The translations under genes and the position numbers were made by a program. The notes under the pieces are model-generated. The model was given only the letters and a program-made list of their open reading frames with translations, ran no database searches and was not told the origin of the DNA. 64,000 bases of DNA. Origin: Fulvitalea axinellae (lineage in GTDB: Bacteria > Bacteroidota > Bacteroidia > Cytophagales > Cyclobacteriaceae). Shown in pieces: positions 46,197 through 56,068 of the stretch. The number at the start of each line of letters is the position of its first letter. Positions within the stretch are counted from its first letter, which is position 1. The stretch covers positions 248,001 to 312,000 of the forward strand of contig NZ_AP025315.1 of assembly GCF_036492835.1 (NCBI RefSeq), in the 5' to 3' direction.

Positions 46197-46665
46197 TGAG
46201 ATCGTTTAGGTCGTTAGTTTCTCAATAAAGCGTTTTGTAGGAAGTTTTTGACGTTTTGCTGAAGGAATCATCATGTTTGTTGATGTTTTTTTATCGTTAA
46301 TCTAAAATTGATTTTTTTGCACTTTGAATATGCTGTTGTGAAAATGTGGGGAGTATTAAGGGAAATGTTACCATTTGCACTAGAATGAGTTGCGTTTAAA
46401 CTAGGATTGAGCCGTAGATCTAAAGTAATACAAACGGTGAATTTCCATAGTATAGATTTGCCCAGCCTTCTTTTAAGACATGCGACATCAGATTTTCAAA
46501 TTGTTCATCTCTTTAGAATTATTACTTTAAAAATTTATTCTTAGTAGAGTGGGGGATTTACTTGTCCTAAGTATCATGCTAATGTTGGTTAAAGATATTT
46601 TGAGGTAAAAAAATGTGAGTTAACTCATTAATCGAATTGGAAAAACTTGAAAACTGAGATTGATA

Positions 46666-49056
46666 ATGACTAGAAGAATTTTTCGAAATCTGTGTACGCT
46701 GACAGGCTTGTTATTTTGCCTGGTGGTTCCGCCTCCTGTTTTTGGACAAGGAGGGTTGAAGATTAGCGGAACGATCAAGGACAAGGCTAACGGAGAAGAC
46801 CTAGTGGGGGCGACAGTGGCGATCAAAGAAATGCCGGGAAAGGGTGCCGTCTCAAACGCTTACGGTTTTTATTCCCTGAGCCTTCCGGCGGGCAAGTATA
46901 CGCTTATATACGGCTTTGTGGGGTATGATCCGATAATGAGGGAAATTGACGGGTCTGGCGAACAGAAAATCAACATTGAGCTAGCGGAAAATGCTCAAGA
47001 GTTGGACGTGATAGTAGTGAGCGCCGAGGCTGAAGACGCCAATGTGACTGCCAATGAAATGAGTGTCGTGAAACTCAGTCCCAAAGAAATTGAGGATGTT
47101 CCGGTCCTTTTCGGGGAGCGCGATATCATGAAAACCATCCAGCTTATGCCTGGTGTGCAGTCTGCGGGCGAGGGTGGTAGCGGTTTCTATGTCCGGGGCG
47201 GAGACGCCGGCCAAAACTTACTTTTGCTTGACGAGGCGCCCGTTTACAACGCTTCGCATATGATGGGCTTTTTCTCGGTGTTCAATTCCGACGCCATTAG
47301 AAGCGTCGATCTTTACAAAGCTGGGATTCCGCCCGCTTTTGGTGGACGGGTTTCTTCCGTGATGGATATTAAGATGAAAGAAGGCGACTCCAAAAACTTC
47401 GGTGTTTCTGGTGGAATAGGCCTTATAGCGTCCAGACTCACCGCTGAGGGACCTATCGTGAAGGATAAGGGATCGTTCATCATTTCAGGTCGTAGGACTT
47501 ACGCCGACATGTTTCTGGCATTTTCGTCTGACGAGGACCTGAATAATTCGTCGCTTTATTTTTATGATTTGAATATGAAGGCGAATTATAGCCTGAACGA
47601 CAATAACAGGCTGTTCGTCTCGGGGTATTTCGGAAAAGACAAAATGGGAACCGATGATTTCGGGATCGATTGGGGCAACGCTACGGGTACGGTTCGCTGG
47701 AACCATATCCTGAACAGTAGCTGGTTTTCCAACACGTCTCTCATTTACAGCAAGTATCGTTTTGGTTTCGAAATTTCTGACAACGGAGCTGCCAAACGAG
47801 GTCTTGATTCAAATATCGAGAACTGGAACCTTAAGCAACAATTCGAATATTATAGGAGCGAAAATATCTCGTACAAATTCGGTTTGAACGCTATTAGGCA
47901 CACCGTTTCGCCAGGCGAAATGTCCGCTGACGATGAGGCTGCCGTAAGCGACTTCTCCGTTCCGAAGAGACACGCTTTCGAATACGCCGCTTACGCAAGC
48001 GCCGACCATAAAATTTCTCCGAAATTCCGTGCGGAATATGGCCTTCGTTTTTCTGGATTTCTGGCCTTGGGCCCTGGAGATTTCCACACCTACAATGATA
48101 AGGGCGACATAATATCGACTGAAACTTACGACAAAAACGAAGTTGCTGAGGACTATTACGGCCTTGAGCCACGTTTGAATTTGACGTATTTGCTGGATGG
48201 GCGAAGCTCTTTCAAGTTTTCTTACAACAGGGTTTACCAATACCTGCACTTGCTTTCGGCTTCATCTTCCGGTACACCGATGGATTATTGGATGCCTAGC
48301 AGTAATAATATTGAACCAGAAATTGGAGATCAATGGGCCGTGGGGTATTTCCGGAATTTTAACGAAAACCAATACGAGTTCTCCGCCGAAGTGTATTATA
48401 AAGACATCCAGAATGTTCTTGATTACAAAGTCGGAGCAGATGTTATTCTTAATGAAAACGTAGAGGCGGATTTGCTTTACGGCGACGGGCGTGCATACGG
48501 CCTGGAACTTCACCTTAAGAAAAAGACAGGAAAACTTACCGGTTGGCTTTCTTATACGCTCTCGCGTTCCGAGCGCAAGTTTGACGAACTTAACAATAAT
48601 GATTGGTTTCCCGCCAAACAGGACCGAACTCATGACATTTCCATTACGGCCGTTTACAAGCTAAGCGAAAGGGTCAAACTGTCGGGTAACTGGGTTTTCT
48701 ATACAGGCAACGCGGTGACTTTCCCGAGCGGAAAATATCAGGTAGACGGAAAATGGGTGAACTTGTACACTGAGCGTAACGGATACCGAATGCCGGATTA
48801 CCACCGTTTGGATTTGGGCTTGACTTTGGAAAACAAAAAGTACAAATACACGCTGGATAGGGAAACGGGAAAGAAAGTGAAAGTGAAGAAGAAAGTGGAG
48901 TCTGGTTGGAACTTCTCGCTTTACAACGCTTATGCGCGCGAAAATGCGTATACAATCACTTTCCGCGAAAACGAGGATGATCGTAACCAAACCGAAGCTG
49001 TGCGTTTGGCGCTGTTCAGCATTATCCCTTCTGTTTCGTATTACTTTAAATTCTGA
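46666..49056 (+). CDS. TonB-dependent outer-membrane receptor (carboxypeptidase-regulatory-like N-terminus)
   Basis: It is 796 residues from the ATG at 46666; a TTG two codons earlier is an alternative. It has a signal peptide (about 1-25, VVPPPVFGQ), a CarboxypepD_reg-like domain (about 30-115, ISGTIKDKANGEDLVGATV, split), a plug domain (about 130-235, GFYVRGGDAGQNLLLLDEAPV, split) and a 22-strand-type barrel ending VSYYFKF. It imports an unknown ligand across the outer membrane with TonB energy. It is followed 5 bp later by a DUF4249 lipoprotein, its usual partner in Bacteroidota. Confidence 0.95.
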   Translation: MTRRIFRNLCTLTGLLFCLVVPPPVFGQGGLKISGTIKDKANGEDLVGATVAIKEMPGKGAVSNAYGFYSLSLPAGKYTLIYGFVGYDPIMREIDGSGEQKINIELAENAQELDVIVVSAEAEDANVTANEMSVVKLSPKEIEDVPVLFGERDIMKTIQLMPGVQSAGEGGSGFYVRGGDAGQNLLLLDEAPVYNASHMMGFFSVFNSDAIRSVDLYKAGIPPAFGGRVSSVMDIKMKEGDSKNFGVSGGIGLIASRLTAEGPIVKDKGSFIISGRRTYADMFLAFSSDEDLNNSSLYFYDLNMKANYSLNDNNRLFVSGYFGKDKMGTDDFGIDWGNATGTVRWNHILNSSWFSNTSLIYSKYRFGFEISDNGAAKRGLDSNIENWNLKQQFEYYRSENISYKFGLNAIRHTVSPGEMSADDEAAVSDFSVPKRHAFEYAAYASADHKISPKFRAEYGLRFSGFLALGPGDFHTYNDKGDIISTETYDKNEVAEDYYGLEPRLNLTYLLDGRSSFKFSYNRVYQYLHLLSASSSGTPMDYWMPSSNNIEPEIGDQWAVGYFRNFNENQYEFSAEVYYKDIQNVLDYKVGADVILNENVEADLLYGDGRAYGLELHLKKKTGKLTGWLSYTLSRSERKFDELNNNDWFPAKQDRTHDISITAVYKLSERVKLSGNWVFYTGNAVTFPSGKYQVDGKWVNLYTERNGYRMPDYHRLDLGLTLENKKYKYTLDRETGKKVKVKKKVESGWNFSLYNAYARENAYTITFRENEDDRNQTEAVRLALFSIIPSVSYYFKF

Positions 49057-49061
49057 TTGAG

Positions 49062-49874
49062 ATGATTAGTGTTAAAAGATATATACTGGGCCTAATATCG
49101 ATTTTGGCTCTGGCATCATGCGAAAAGGTTATCGATGTGGAGCTCGATTCTTCGGATCCGAGAGTTGTGATTGAAGGAGTGGTGACCGATATCGAGAACG
49201 GGAGCTACGTTACTGTGAAAAAAACAGTGGATTTTGAGAATGTCGGCAAACCTGAACTAATCAAAAATGCCAAGGTAACACTTAGCTCGGGTGGACAGAC
49301 TTGGACCTTTGAAAGTGATCAGGACGGAGTATACAGACACGATGGGTTTACTGGGCAAATAGGCTCGAAATACACGTTGAAAGTGGAAGAAGGAGGAGTC
49401 ACGCACACGGCGTCGGCCACTATGTTACAAAGAATTCCGATAGAAAAAATCACTATGGAATTTGACGAAGACAGCAACCGTAGGGGGGACGACGACGACA
49501 ATTGGAAAGTCAAGGTGAAATATTTCGATCCGGCTGGGCCAATCAATTATTACAAATTCGCTGTATGGGTCGACGGAGAACTGGTGGAAGACCGAATCAT
49601 GATCCGAAGCGGTAAGTATAGCGACGGAATAAATACGGAATACTCTTTTTGGGAAGATTTGGCTGAAGGGCAAAAACTCCGAGTACACCTTTACCAAATC
49701 GAAGAGAAAACTTACGAATATTTCGAGTCGATTTCAGACATTTACGGAGGCGGTAACCCCTTGGCACCGGGTAATCCGGACGGACAGTTCGATACTGACG
49801 CTCTTGGATATTTCGCAACTTATCCAGTATCGGAAAAGAGCGTAACGGTTACCGATACGGAAAACAGGGAGTAA
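49062..49874 (+). CDS. DUF4249 lipoprotein
   Basis: This 270-residue protein has a lipobox (LALASC, C19) and the hallmark start EKVIDVELDSSDPRVVIEG (split) of DUF4249. The rest is beta-rich (VVTDIENGSYVTVKKT, SGGQTWTFESDQDG). It is translated with the upstream TonB-dependent receptor and is probably an outer-membrane surface partner in ligand capture. Its biochemical role is unknown in the family. A strong terminator-like palindrome follows. Confidence 0.92.
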   Translation: MISVKRYILGLISILALASCEKVIDVELDSSDPRVVIEGVVTDIENGSYVTVKKTVDFENVGKPELIKNAKVTLSSGGQTWTFESDQDGVYRHDGFTGQIGSKYTLKVEEGGVTHTASATMLQRIPIEKITMEFDEDSNRRGDDDDNWKVKVKYFDPAGPINYYKFAVWVDGELVEDRIMIRSGKYSDGINTEYSFWEDLAEGQKLRVHLYQIEEKTYEYFESISDIYGGGNPLAPGNPDGQFDTDALGYFATYPVSEKSVTVTDTENRE

Positions 49875-49894
49875 TACGATTTTCTGGAAATATA

Positions 49895-49932
49895 AAAAAG
49901 CCGAAACCCCATTTTGGGGTTTCGGCTTTTTT
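49895..49932 (+). terminator. Perfect hairpin terminator (bidirectional)
   Basis: AAAAAAGCCGAAACCCC pairs fully with GGGGTTTCGGCTTTTTT around a 5-base loop, between convergent genes. Its core is the 19-mer proposed as parS. Confidence 0.85.
49904..49922. promoter_or_regulatory. Candidate parS site 3
   Basis: AAACCCCATTTTGGGGTTT is identical, including the loop, to 39170-39188. The match to that site extends three further bases (CCG) on the left, although this copy also serves as a terminator core. Confidence 0.45.
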
Positions 49933-49961
49933 CGTTCGTTTTTGGGGATTCTATTCTGCTT

Positions 49962-50669
49962 TTATGCGTTTGCGTCAGTATCGATTCTTTTTTGGAAATC
50001 TTCCATAAAAGACGAAATAACGAATGGATCAAGGTTGGAATGATCGAATGCCAAAAGCATCGGGATCATTGTTTTGCCTTCCTGCGTGTACCTTTTTCCA
50101 AAATAGAAAAATGGTCTTCCTGATTTGTCTTTCGGAGTATGAAGCTGAAAACCGGAGAACTGTAAGTTCGGAAGGTTACCTACAAAGTGGGAGTTGGCCC
50201 AAGTCCATTCGTCCAGAGTCTCGAATACTTCTCCTAAAAGTGCTCTGTCAATATCTTTCCGATAGCTTGCGAAAAACTCGTTGAGAGTCATCTTGACGGG
50301 GTTTTCCAGTAAGATTTGCCCGAATCTGGCCTCGCCTCCAATGGCAACGGGCATAAAAACTGGCAAGTTTGCGAAAATGTACCACGTTCCGTCAATTTTA
50401 CGGTAACGGAAATAAGGGTGCGCAGCTTGTGTTTGGATTAGATACCAAGTGATATATGCCGTAAACGAAGCGTCTGGATTGTCTTTATATTTTTCCGAGT
50501 ATGTACGGTAAGCCTCGGTGATATCGAGTTGCAAGGTCATCTGCAATATAGGCTCCTGCACGAATTCTTTTTGGTGAAAAAAATCGAGCGCCCAACGTTC
50601 GTACTGGCTGACATCTCCTTCTTTCAGTTCCTTTCCCTCGTATTTCTCGTGTTGTTCTTTTTCAGTCAT
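49962..50669 (-). CDS. Chloramphenicol-acetyltransferase-like (CatA-fold) protein
   Basis: This 235-residue protein aligns along its length with type A chloramphenicol acetyltransferases: HPYFRYRKIDGTWYIF (84-99), FGKRYTQEGKTMIPMLLAF (190-208) and the active-site region DHSNLDP (209-215). The catalytic His (H210) and structural Asp (D214) of HxxxD are kept. The preceding His of the usual HHxxxDG is Asp, and the following Gly is Pro. It is probably an acyl-CoA-dependent O-acyltransferase of unknown substrate; chloramphenicol resistance should not be assumed. Confidence 0.82.
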   Translation of the reverse strand: MTEKEQHEKYEGKELKEGDVSQYERWALDFFHQKEFVQEPILQMTLQLDITEAYRTYSEKYKDNPDASFTAYITWYLIQTQAAHPYFRYRKIDGTWYIFANLPVFMPVAIGGEARFGQILLENPVKMTLNEFFASYRKDIDRALLGEVFETLDEWTWANSHFVGNLPNLQFSGFQLHTPKDKSGRPFFYFGKRYTQEGKTMIPMLLAFDHSNLDPFVISSFMEDFQKRIDTDANA

Positions 50670-50798
50670 TTCGCTCAGAAAATTTCTTGGTTACTCAGAT
50701 CATTTACCGCAAACAGAGGCCAAAGATAATCGGCTTTCGGCAATACTCCACGTTTTTTCTGATATCGAAGCGGAATCTATAAAATTTGTTGAATTACG

Positions 50799-53222
50799 TC
50801 AATCACTGATTATTTCGAAGCTCTTGGAAAGCGAATTTCCCTCCTTATCCGTAATCGTAACCGTGTGAACGCCCCGTGACGGCCGAAATGACATTACGTG
50901 CTTGCCTTCGGTTCTACCAATAAAATCGCCGTCAAGATGCCAAAAAATAGTTGCCGATTTGTCTCTGTGAACAGATTCGAATACCGTTTGTCCCGGAGTT
51001 CCGTCAAGTTCTACGGGAACATATATCCGGGCCTTCCTGCGGGGATAAATAAACGCCAATCGATTTTTTTCCGCTTCCAAATCCCGGCAATCCGGGCGCA
51101 AGGGCGGGGGACTGGAATAGTTACGGTGTTTTTTCTTATAATACCAAGCCTGAACGGGCGGAAGCACAAACCAGGGTCTGTGTTTCATTTTTCCTACCTC
51201 ATAGCATCGGCTGTTAACTTGATGAAGCTCATTTTCGTCAAGATGAACCAGTTTATGATAAGCGCAAGCCGGACTTCTGCGTGTCGCTACCGGGTTACGA
51301 ACAATTACGTTCTCAGGGCAATCTGGTCCGGCTTTCATTCCACTTTTCTGACACATTTCCGCCGACGGCATATCGCTCATCGGTTGCGGAAACCAACCTT
51401 TTGCTCTCGGCAAAGCGTCAAAAATATCGAAAAGTAGCGGTGCGGCGGCTCTTAGGCCCGTTAATCCCGGGCGCCCTTCGCCGTCGGCGTTGCCGAGCCA
51501 AACGCCCACTACATATTCCGGTGTCAATCCTACGGCCCAAGCGTCTCGGAAACCGAAACTTGTGCCAGTTTTCCACGCTACGGGCTGTGACGATTCGAAT
51601 ATTTCCCATCGGCCTTCTTCGTCCGGCCGGCGAAGTTCTTTCATTGCCTTAAAAGTCCGCCAAATTGCGCCTGCGCTAATTTTCCCGTTATGTAAAGCGG
51701 AATTTTTCTTGTCACTTACGGCTTTTAGGTAAGAATTTGGACGAAAATCACCACTTCGGTATCGTGTAGGTTCGGGGTTTTTGAAAAAACCGTTCAACGT
51801 TCTTCCCATGCCGGCATACATGGCGGTGATGTCCCAAAGAGTGGTTTCGGCTCCGCCAAGTACCAGCGAGAGTCCGTAATGGTTCGCGGGCTGGTTGAGT
51901 GTAGTCATTCCAAGCTCTTTTAATCGAAGATGGAATTTTTCGTACGAATATTTTTTGAGCAAGTAAACGAACGGAACATTCAGCGAACGACTAAGCGACT
52001 GATCGGCCGGCACGGCGCCATCAAAGTTTCTGTCAAAATTCTTCGGAGCGAAACCTCGGAAAAACATCGGAATGTCGGGCAAAAGTGTTTTCGGGGCGAT
52101 TAGCCCTTCGTCGACGGATAACGCGTACAAAAAAGGCTTGAGCAAACTTCCCGTGCTTCTTTTCGATGTAATAATATCCACATATTCTCCGTGCGCAGAA
52201 TCTTTGCCCTTTACGGGAGCATTGCCTACGTAAGCCAAAGTTTTTCCCGTTTTTAGTTCGATCACCAAAGCTCCGGCATTATGGACCTCATTTCCGGACA
52301 TTCGCTCATGGTGTTGGGCCACCAAGGCGTTGATTCTTTTTTGCAGGGCGATTTTTATCGAAGAATTGACGAAAGTTCCTTCCAAACCTTCGTTTTTGGC
52401 TCTTTGTAAAAGGTGCGGAGCGATTGACGGCAATGATTTCGGTTTTCCAGGCAATGGTTCTTTACAAGCCAGGGCGCAACCGAGCGAATCCAAAACGCCC
52501 CGGTTCCAAAGTTTTTTCAGTAATCGATCACGTTTTTCACGTAACTGTCGCTGATTTTTTCCTGGATAAATAATCGACGGACTATTCGGTAACACCGCTA
52601 GCGTTGCGGATTCCGCCCAAGAAAGTTTTTTAGCTTCTCTGCCGAAATATCTTCTCGACGCGGCCTCCAGCCCCACGACATTTCCGCCAAACGGCGCATG
52701 AGAGGCGTAAAGCGCCATAATTTCGTCTTTACTGTATTTGTATTCGAGTTTCAGCGCAAGAATCATCTCAAGAATTTTCTCACTAAAAGTTCTCGATTTT
52801 CCTTTTCTGGAAAGCCGGATTACCTGCATACTTATAGTACTGGCGCCGCTCACTATTTTTCCGGCGCCGATATTTTGCTTCGTTGCTCGTAATACGGCCA
52901 AAAGGTTTATTCCTGGGTGATAGCGAAAATATTGATCCTCAAAATTCGTAAGGCAAACGGAGAATTTTTCCGGAACCGAATCGCTGAGCGGAAAGCGCCA
53001 CTGCCCGTCTGCCGCAACAGAGGAACCGAGTAAATTTCCGTTTGACGAGAGCAAAACTGTGGAATATGACGGCGTAAAAAGCGGATCGGGTAGGGGAATG
53101 AGTAAGAAAACGATGAAAAAAACACCTATACCCAGCAGGATACGTACTTTTTTAAGTCGAAAGACGTCAGAGGAAAACTGTTGGGGAATCTTCTTTAACA
53201 ATTCTAGCGGAGTATTTATCAT
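50799..53222 (-). CDS. pbpC: Penicillin-binding protein 1C
   Basis: This 807-residue bifunctional peptidoglycan enzyme has a membrane anchor (about 26-44), a GT51 glycosyltransferase domain (about 70-240, catalytic E95 in FEDQYFRYHPG), a transpeptidase domain (about 310-560, S359-LL-K362 in STGSLLKPF, and KTGTS) and a C-terminal BiPBP_C domain (about 715-807). The architecture and length are those of PbpC. The alpha-2-macroglobulin gene (yfhM) that often precedes pbpC is absent. Confidence 0.95.
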   Translation of the reverse strand: MINTPLELLKKIPQQFSSDVFRLKKVRILLGIGVFFIVFLLIPLPDPLFTPSYSTVLLSSNGNLLGSSVAADGQWRFPLSDSVPEKFSVCLTNFEDQYFRYHPGINLLAVLRATKQNIGAGKIVSGASTISMQVIRLSRKGKSRTFSEKILEMILALKLEYKYSKDEIMALYASHAPFGGNVVGLEAASRRYFGREAKKLSWAESATLAVLPNSPSIIYPGKNQRQLREKRDRLLKKLWNRGVLDSLGCALACKEPLPGKPKSLPSIAPHLLQRAKNEGLEGTFVNSSIKIALQKRINALVAQHHERMSGNEVHNAGALVIELKTGKTLAYVGNAPVKGKDSAHGEYVDIITSKRSTGSLLKPFLYALSVDEGLIAPKTLLPDIPMFFRGFAPKNFDRNFDGAVPADQSLSRSLNVPFVYLLKKYSYEKFHLRLKELGMTTLNQPANHYGLSLVLGGAETTLWDITAMYAGMGRTLNGFFKNPEPTRYRSGDFRPNSYLKAVSDKKNSALHNGKISAGAIWRTFKAMKELRRPDEEGRWEIFESSQPVAWKTGTSFGFRDAWAVGLTPEYVVGVWLGNADGEGRPGLTGLRAAAPLLFDIFDALPRAKGWFPQPMSDMPSAEMCQKSGMKAGPDCPENVIVRNPVATRRSPACAYHKLVHLDENELHQVNSRCYEVGKMKHRPWFVLPPVQAWYYKKKHRNYSSPPPLRPDCRDLEAEKNRLAFIYPRRKARIYVPVELDGTPGQTVFESVHRDKSATIFWHLDGDFIGRTEGKHVMSFRPSRGVHTVTITDKEGNSLSKSFEIISD

Positions 53223-53316
53223 TCGGGAAATTTTGCGAAAAAGAGTTTTGCCGGAAAAGTATCTGCTTAACCATTTCGTGAAAAATGTTCCGGAATTAGC
53301 AATTTGGATTTTCCCG

Positions 53317-53892
53317 TTAGGAAATTTCTATACCGAAAGGCTCCAACATCGATAGTACTTCCGGATAAGAAAATTTTGCGCCACGTATTTGGCTCACCCA
53401 CGGATTGATTTTATAGCCTGAAGCTTCGCGAAAGTCCGATTTTTTTAGATCCGCTCCGTCAAAAAGGCTGTCTTCCAGTTTAGTTTTGCTAAAATCAGCT
53501 CGCTCAAGTTTTGCGTCGGTAAAATCCGCTCCGACTATTACGCATTCTGTAAAGCGTGTATTTTTCAAATTCATTCCGGAGAAGCGGGTGTAGGATAAAA
53601 TGGAACGTTCGAAAGAAAATTCGATCAGAATTGGACGACAAACAGTGAAATCGATGCCAAGAAGCCGGCTTTCCTTGAAAACTACATCTTGTAACGCCAC
53701 TCCCGAGAAATTTGCGTTGCTTAAATCACAAGTTTCGAAAACGCAGTCGCGGAAAGTGATACCGGAAAAGTTGGCTCCCGAAAAATCGCAGGAAACGAAG
53801 CGGCATTCTTCGTAAACGCCACAAAGCTCTCCGTCAGCCGAGATTTTCTCGACGGTTTCTCCAATCAGTATATTCTCGTTATGATTCGCCAT
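53317..53892 (-). CDS. Pentapeptide-repeat protein
   Basis: This 191-residue protein is built of A(D/N)LxX-type pentapeptides (CDFSGANFSGITFRDCVFETC, split; ADFTDAKLERADFSKTKLEDSLFDGADLKKSDF, split). They form a right-handed quadrilateral beta-helix, with a short break near 85-100. The length and the C-terminal helix (YPEVLSMLEPFGI) resemble Qnr/McbG-like proteins. Whether it protects gyrase is not shown by the sequence. TATTTTTG (53918-53911, minus) is a plausible -7 element 19 bp before the ATG. Confidence 0.9.
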   Translation of the reverse strand: MANHNENILIGETVEKISADGELCGVYEECRFVSCDFSGANFSGITFRDCVFETCDLSNANFSGVALQDVVFKESRLLGIDFTVCRPILIEFSFERSILSYTRFSGMNLKNTRFTECVIVGADFTDAKLERADFSKTKLEDSLFDGADLKKSDFREASGYKINPWVSQIRGAKFSYPEVLSMLEPFGIEIS

Positions 53893-53972
53893 GGCTAATA
53901 ATTTCTACGGCAAAAATACTTACGAAAAACGGCCTAAATAAATGGGAAACGGATAAAATGGCTACAAAACAA

Positions 53973-54218
53973 TTATTTTCTCAAGATTTCCCACTTATCT
54001 ATCTCGTACTTTTCACGCAAAGCTTCAATGTGTACGTTTGCGATGGCCTCGTCGTCCACGCCGTTTTGTGGCCTGCATTCTATACCGTAAAGTTTTTCTT
54101 CGTATTCTCGGGTGATCACCTCAAGGCACGGCGCTTTTCGCATCTGTTCCACACTCAGCGGAATAGCGTTGCCTTTTTTGCGGATCACCACTCTTAGGTA
54201 GATTGTTTTTCGTTCCAA
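53973..54218 (-). CDS. Small hypothetical protein
   Basis: This 81-residue ORF starts at TTG 54218. Codon use resembles the neighbouring genes, and the product is soluble and charged (IYLRVVIRKKGNAIPLSVEQM, split; NVHIEALREKYEIDKWEILRK, split). No family is recognised. It lies 80 bp upstream of the pentapeptide gene on the same strand. The overlapping plus-strand frame has no such codon pattern. Confidence 0.5.
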   Translation of the reverse strand: MERKTIYLRVVIRKKGNAIPLSVEQMRKAPCLEVITREYEEKLYGIECRPQNGVDDEAIANVHIEALREKYEIDKWEILRK

Positions 54219-54785
54219 AATAGAGGGTTTATGGTTCTTGGCGGTTATTCTTGTCGGGTTTGGTTGGAGTGGTTTTTTATCGACGTAATTTTTTGTCCAT
54301 AATCGTCCGAAACTAACTTAAACGCCTTTTTTAAGCAAGCGATAAAGCAAATTGCCACAAAAAATTATTTTATGGGATAAAATTCTGACTAAAAAATATA
54401 ATCGATCAATTTTTTTGACAAAACAGGAAAGTTTTTTATCATTAAGTAATTAGTTACGAATTCAAGTCGTTTAGTTTTAGAAAGGGGATAGGGAAATCTT
54501 TCTATTGTAGCCATTTTTTTGGCCTTGAGTTTTTCCGGTGTTGATTTTTTGTGCGGTTGTCTCGTTTTGCTTCCCTGAATAGCTTTTTGGTAGCGCATAA
54601 TGGTGGCGCAAAGCTGAAGCGTTTCTTTCACGAGCGTTTTTTCGCGACAGTTTTGGGTTGGATTTATGCGGATTGATTTCCGATTTCATTTCGGAAATTT
54701 TCCTCGGGTTTCGGCCGTTCGTCCGAACGTCACGGATATCCGAACAAAAGTTCCCCCACCATTTTTGTTCATCCTATAAAACCTC
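54219..54785. other. Gene-free intergenic region
   Basis: These 567 bp contain only short, Lys-rich minus-strand frames without initiation context. No repeat, hairpin or consensus promoter was found. It is presumably the leader of the downstream propeller lipoprotein gene. Confidence 0.5.
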
Positions 54786-55988
54786 ATGATTATGTTACGG
54801 AATTGTTCTTTTCTATTCTTATTGACTTTTCTTTTTGCTTGTGGCAATGACAATTCTAAACCAAAAGACCTTTTGGCATTGAGCAATGACACGGTCTATG
54901 TAAATATTGATAAGAGAGACACTCTATTTGTTTGTAATTTTGAAAAAATCAAAGACTTGGACGAGGAAGTCCGCATTCCGCTAAGTGATTTGGTCGATAA
55001 AATCGATTTTGTACGACTTGAAACTACTGAAGAATCTTATTTAGGGAAATGGCCCGGTTTTAACGTAACTAAAAAATACCTTGGTGCAAGGGAAAATAGG
55101 GCTACGTATAAACTTTTTGATCGCAAAGGAAAATTCATCAAAGAATTTGGGGCGGTAGGAAAAGGCCCGGGAGAGTACACAACTTTGTCCGCTGATAAAA
55201 TTGATGATGAAACAGGAGACGTTTTTTTATTGCCTTGGAATAGAAAGGAACTCTTGCGTTACGGAAAAGATGGTAAACTTAAGAATCCGATTCCGTTGAA
55301 GTACGGAACAGTTAAGGGCAGTTTTGATATCAAAGGCGATGAAGTTTCAGTGGTGACTATAGCTTTCCGTCCGGAAAATGTAATGGCACAAACATTTACA
55401 ACTTCCGGCGACTCAATAAACGCTATGCGTGCCGGGCATGTGGCCACAACGCATGGATATTTCAGTAACAGCTTGTTTTCGTTTGGAAATACTCCGGGAG
55501 TTATAGATTTTCATGCTTGGTGGTTTCATCCTATTCGAAATGATTCTCTCTACCATTATTTGCCTCATGAAAACAGATTCAAACCGGTGTTTACACTTAC
55601 TTTTAAGGAAAAACCAATGATTCACACGTATATGGAACTGCCGCATCATTTTCTTTTTTCTGTTTCGACATCGAAGCAAGTAGGAAAAAACAGTTTCAGT
55701 ACGGTACCGTTAGGCGTTTATATGGTGGACAAACGTGATTTGAGCGTAAAAAAAATCAAATTGTTTAATGACTTTTTCGGTGATGCAGACCTGTATCCAT
55801 TTTTCTGCTTTAAGAATGGGAAATTTGTGAAAAACATCCCGGCGGTTACGTTGATTGATGATGTGACCAAGATGTTAGAAGAGAATAAAAAGATGAGCAA
55901 GAAGCAACGCTCATTCCTCGAAAAATTCGTTGCGGAAACAAATGAGGATGATAACCCTATTTTATTGATAGGCAACCTAAAGAGATAA
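54786..55988 (+). CDS. 6-bladed beta-propeller lipoprotein
   Basis: This 400-residue protein has a lipobox (LTFLFAC, C19; a second ATG two codons later is possible) and the Bacteroidota 6-bladed propeller pattern. Typical elements are DFVRLETTEESYLG (about 77-90) and LFDRKGKFIKEFGAVGKGPGEY (about 108-130, split), followed by blades of similar size. It is likely exposed on the outer membrane or in the periplasm, with a binding role. There are no catalytic motifs. It is transcribed alone, with a strong terminator after it. Confidence 0.85.
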   Translation: MIMLRNCSFLFLLTFLFACGNDNSKPKDLLALSNDTVYVNIDKRDTLFVCNFEKIKDLDEEVRIPLSDLVDKIDFVRLETTEESYLGKWPGFNVTKKYLGARENRATYKLFDRKGKFIKEFGAVGKGPGEYTTLSADKIDDETGDVFLLPWNRKELLRYGKDGKLKNPIPLKYGTVKGSFDIKGDEVSVVTIAFRPENVMAQTFTTSGDSINAMRAGHVATTHGYFSNSLFSFGNTPGVIDFHAWWFHPIRNDSLYHYLPHENRFKPVFTLTFKEKPMIHTYMELPHHFLFSVSTSKQVGKNSFSTVPLGVYMVDKRDLSVKKIKLFNDFFGDADLYPFFCFKNGKFVKNIPAVTLIDDVTKMLEENKKMSKKQRSFLEKFVAETNEDDNPILLIGNLKR

Positions 55989-56025
55989 GCGTTAAGCAAA
56001 GAGGACGTTTTCGTCCGGATTTTTT

Positions 56026-56068
56026 ACAAAGCGGAACTTTCCTTGGAAAGTCTCCGCTTTGTTTTATT
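56026..56068 (+). terminator. Rho-independent terminator after propeller lipoprotein gene
   Basis: ACAAAGCGGA pairs with TCCGCTTTGT, with an inner ACTTTCC-TT-GGAAAGT stem, followed by TTTATTTT. Confidence 0.88.

Larger units (their letters stand above)
46108..46665. other. Intergenic region with terminator and candidate parS
   Basis: This 558-bp AT-rich region holds a rho-independent terminator (46141-46170), the candidate parS site 2 (46178-46196) and two degenerate ACTAG-ATTGAG units 21 bp apart (46379-46411). No gene and no consensus promoter for the downstream receptor was seen. Confidence 0.6.

Noticed and set aside
54389-54689. Two overlapping minus-strand ORFs of 70-80 residues
   Set aside because: They have Lys-rich composition, no initiation context, no recognised motif and mutual overlap in different frames.
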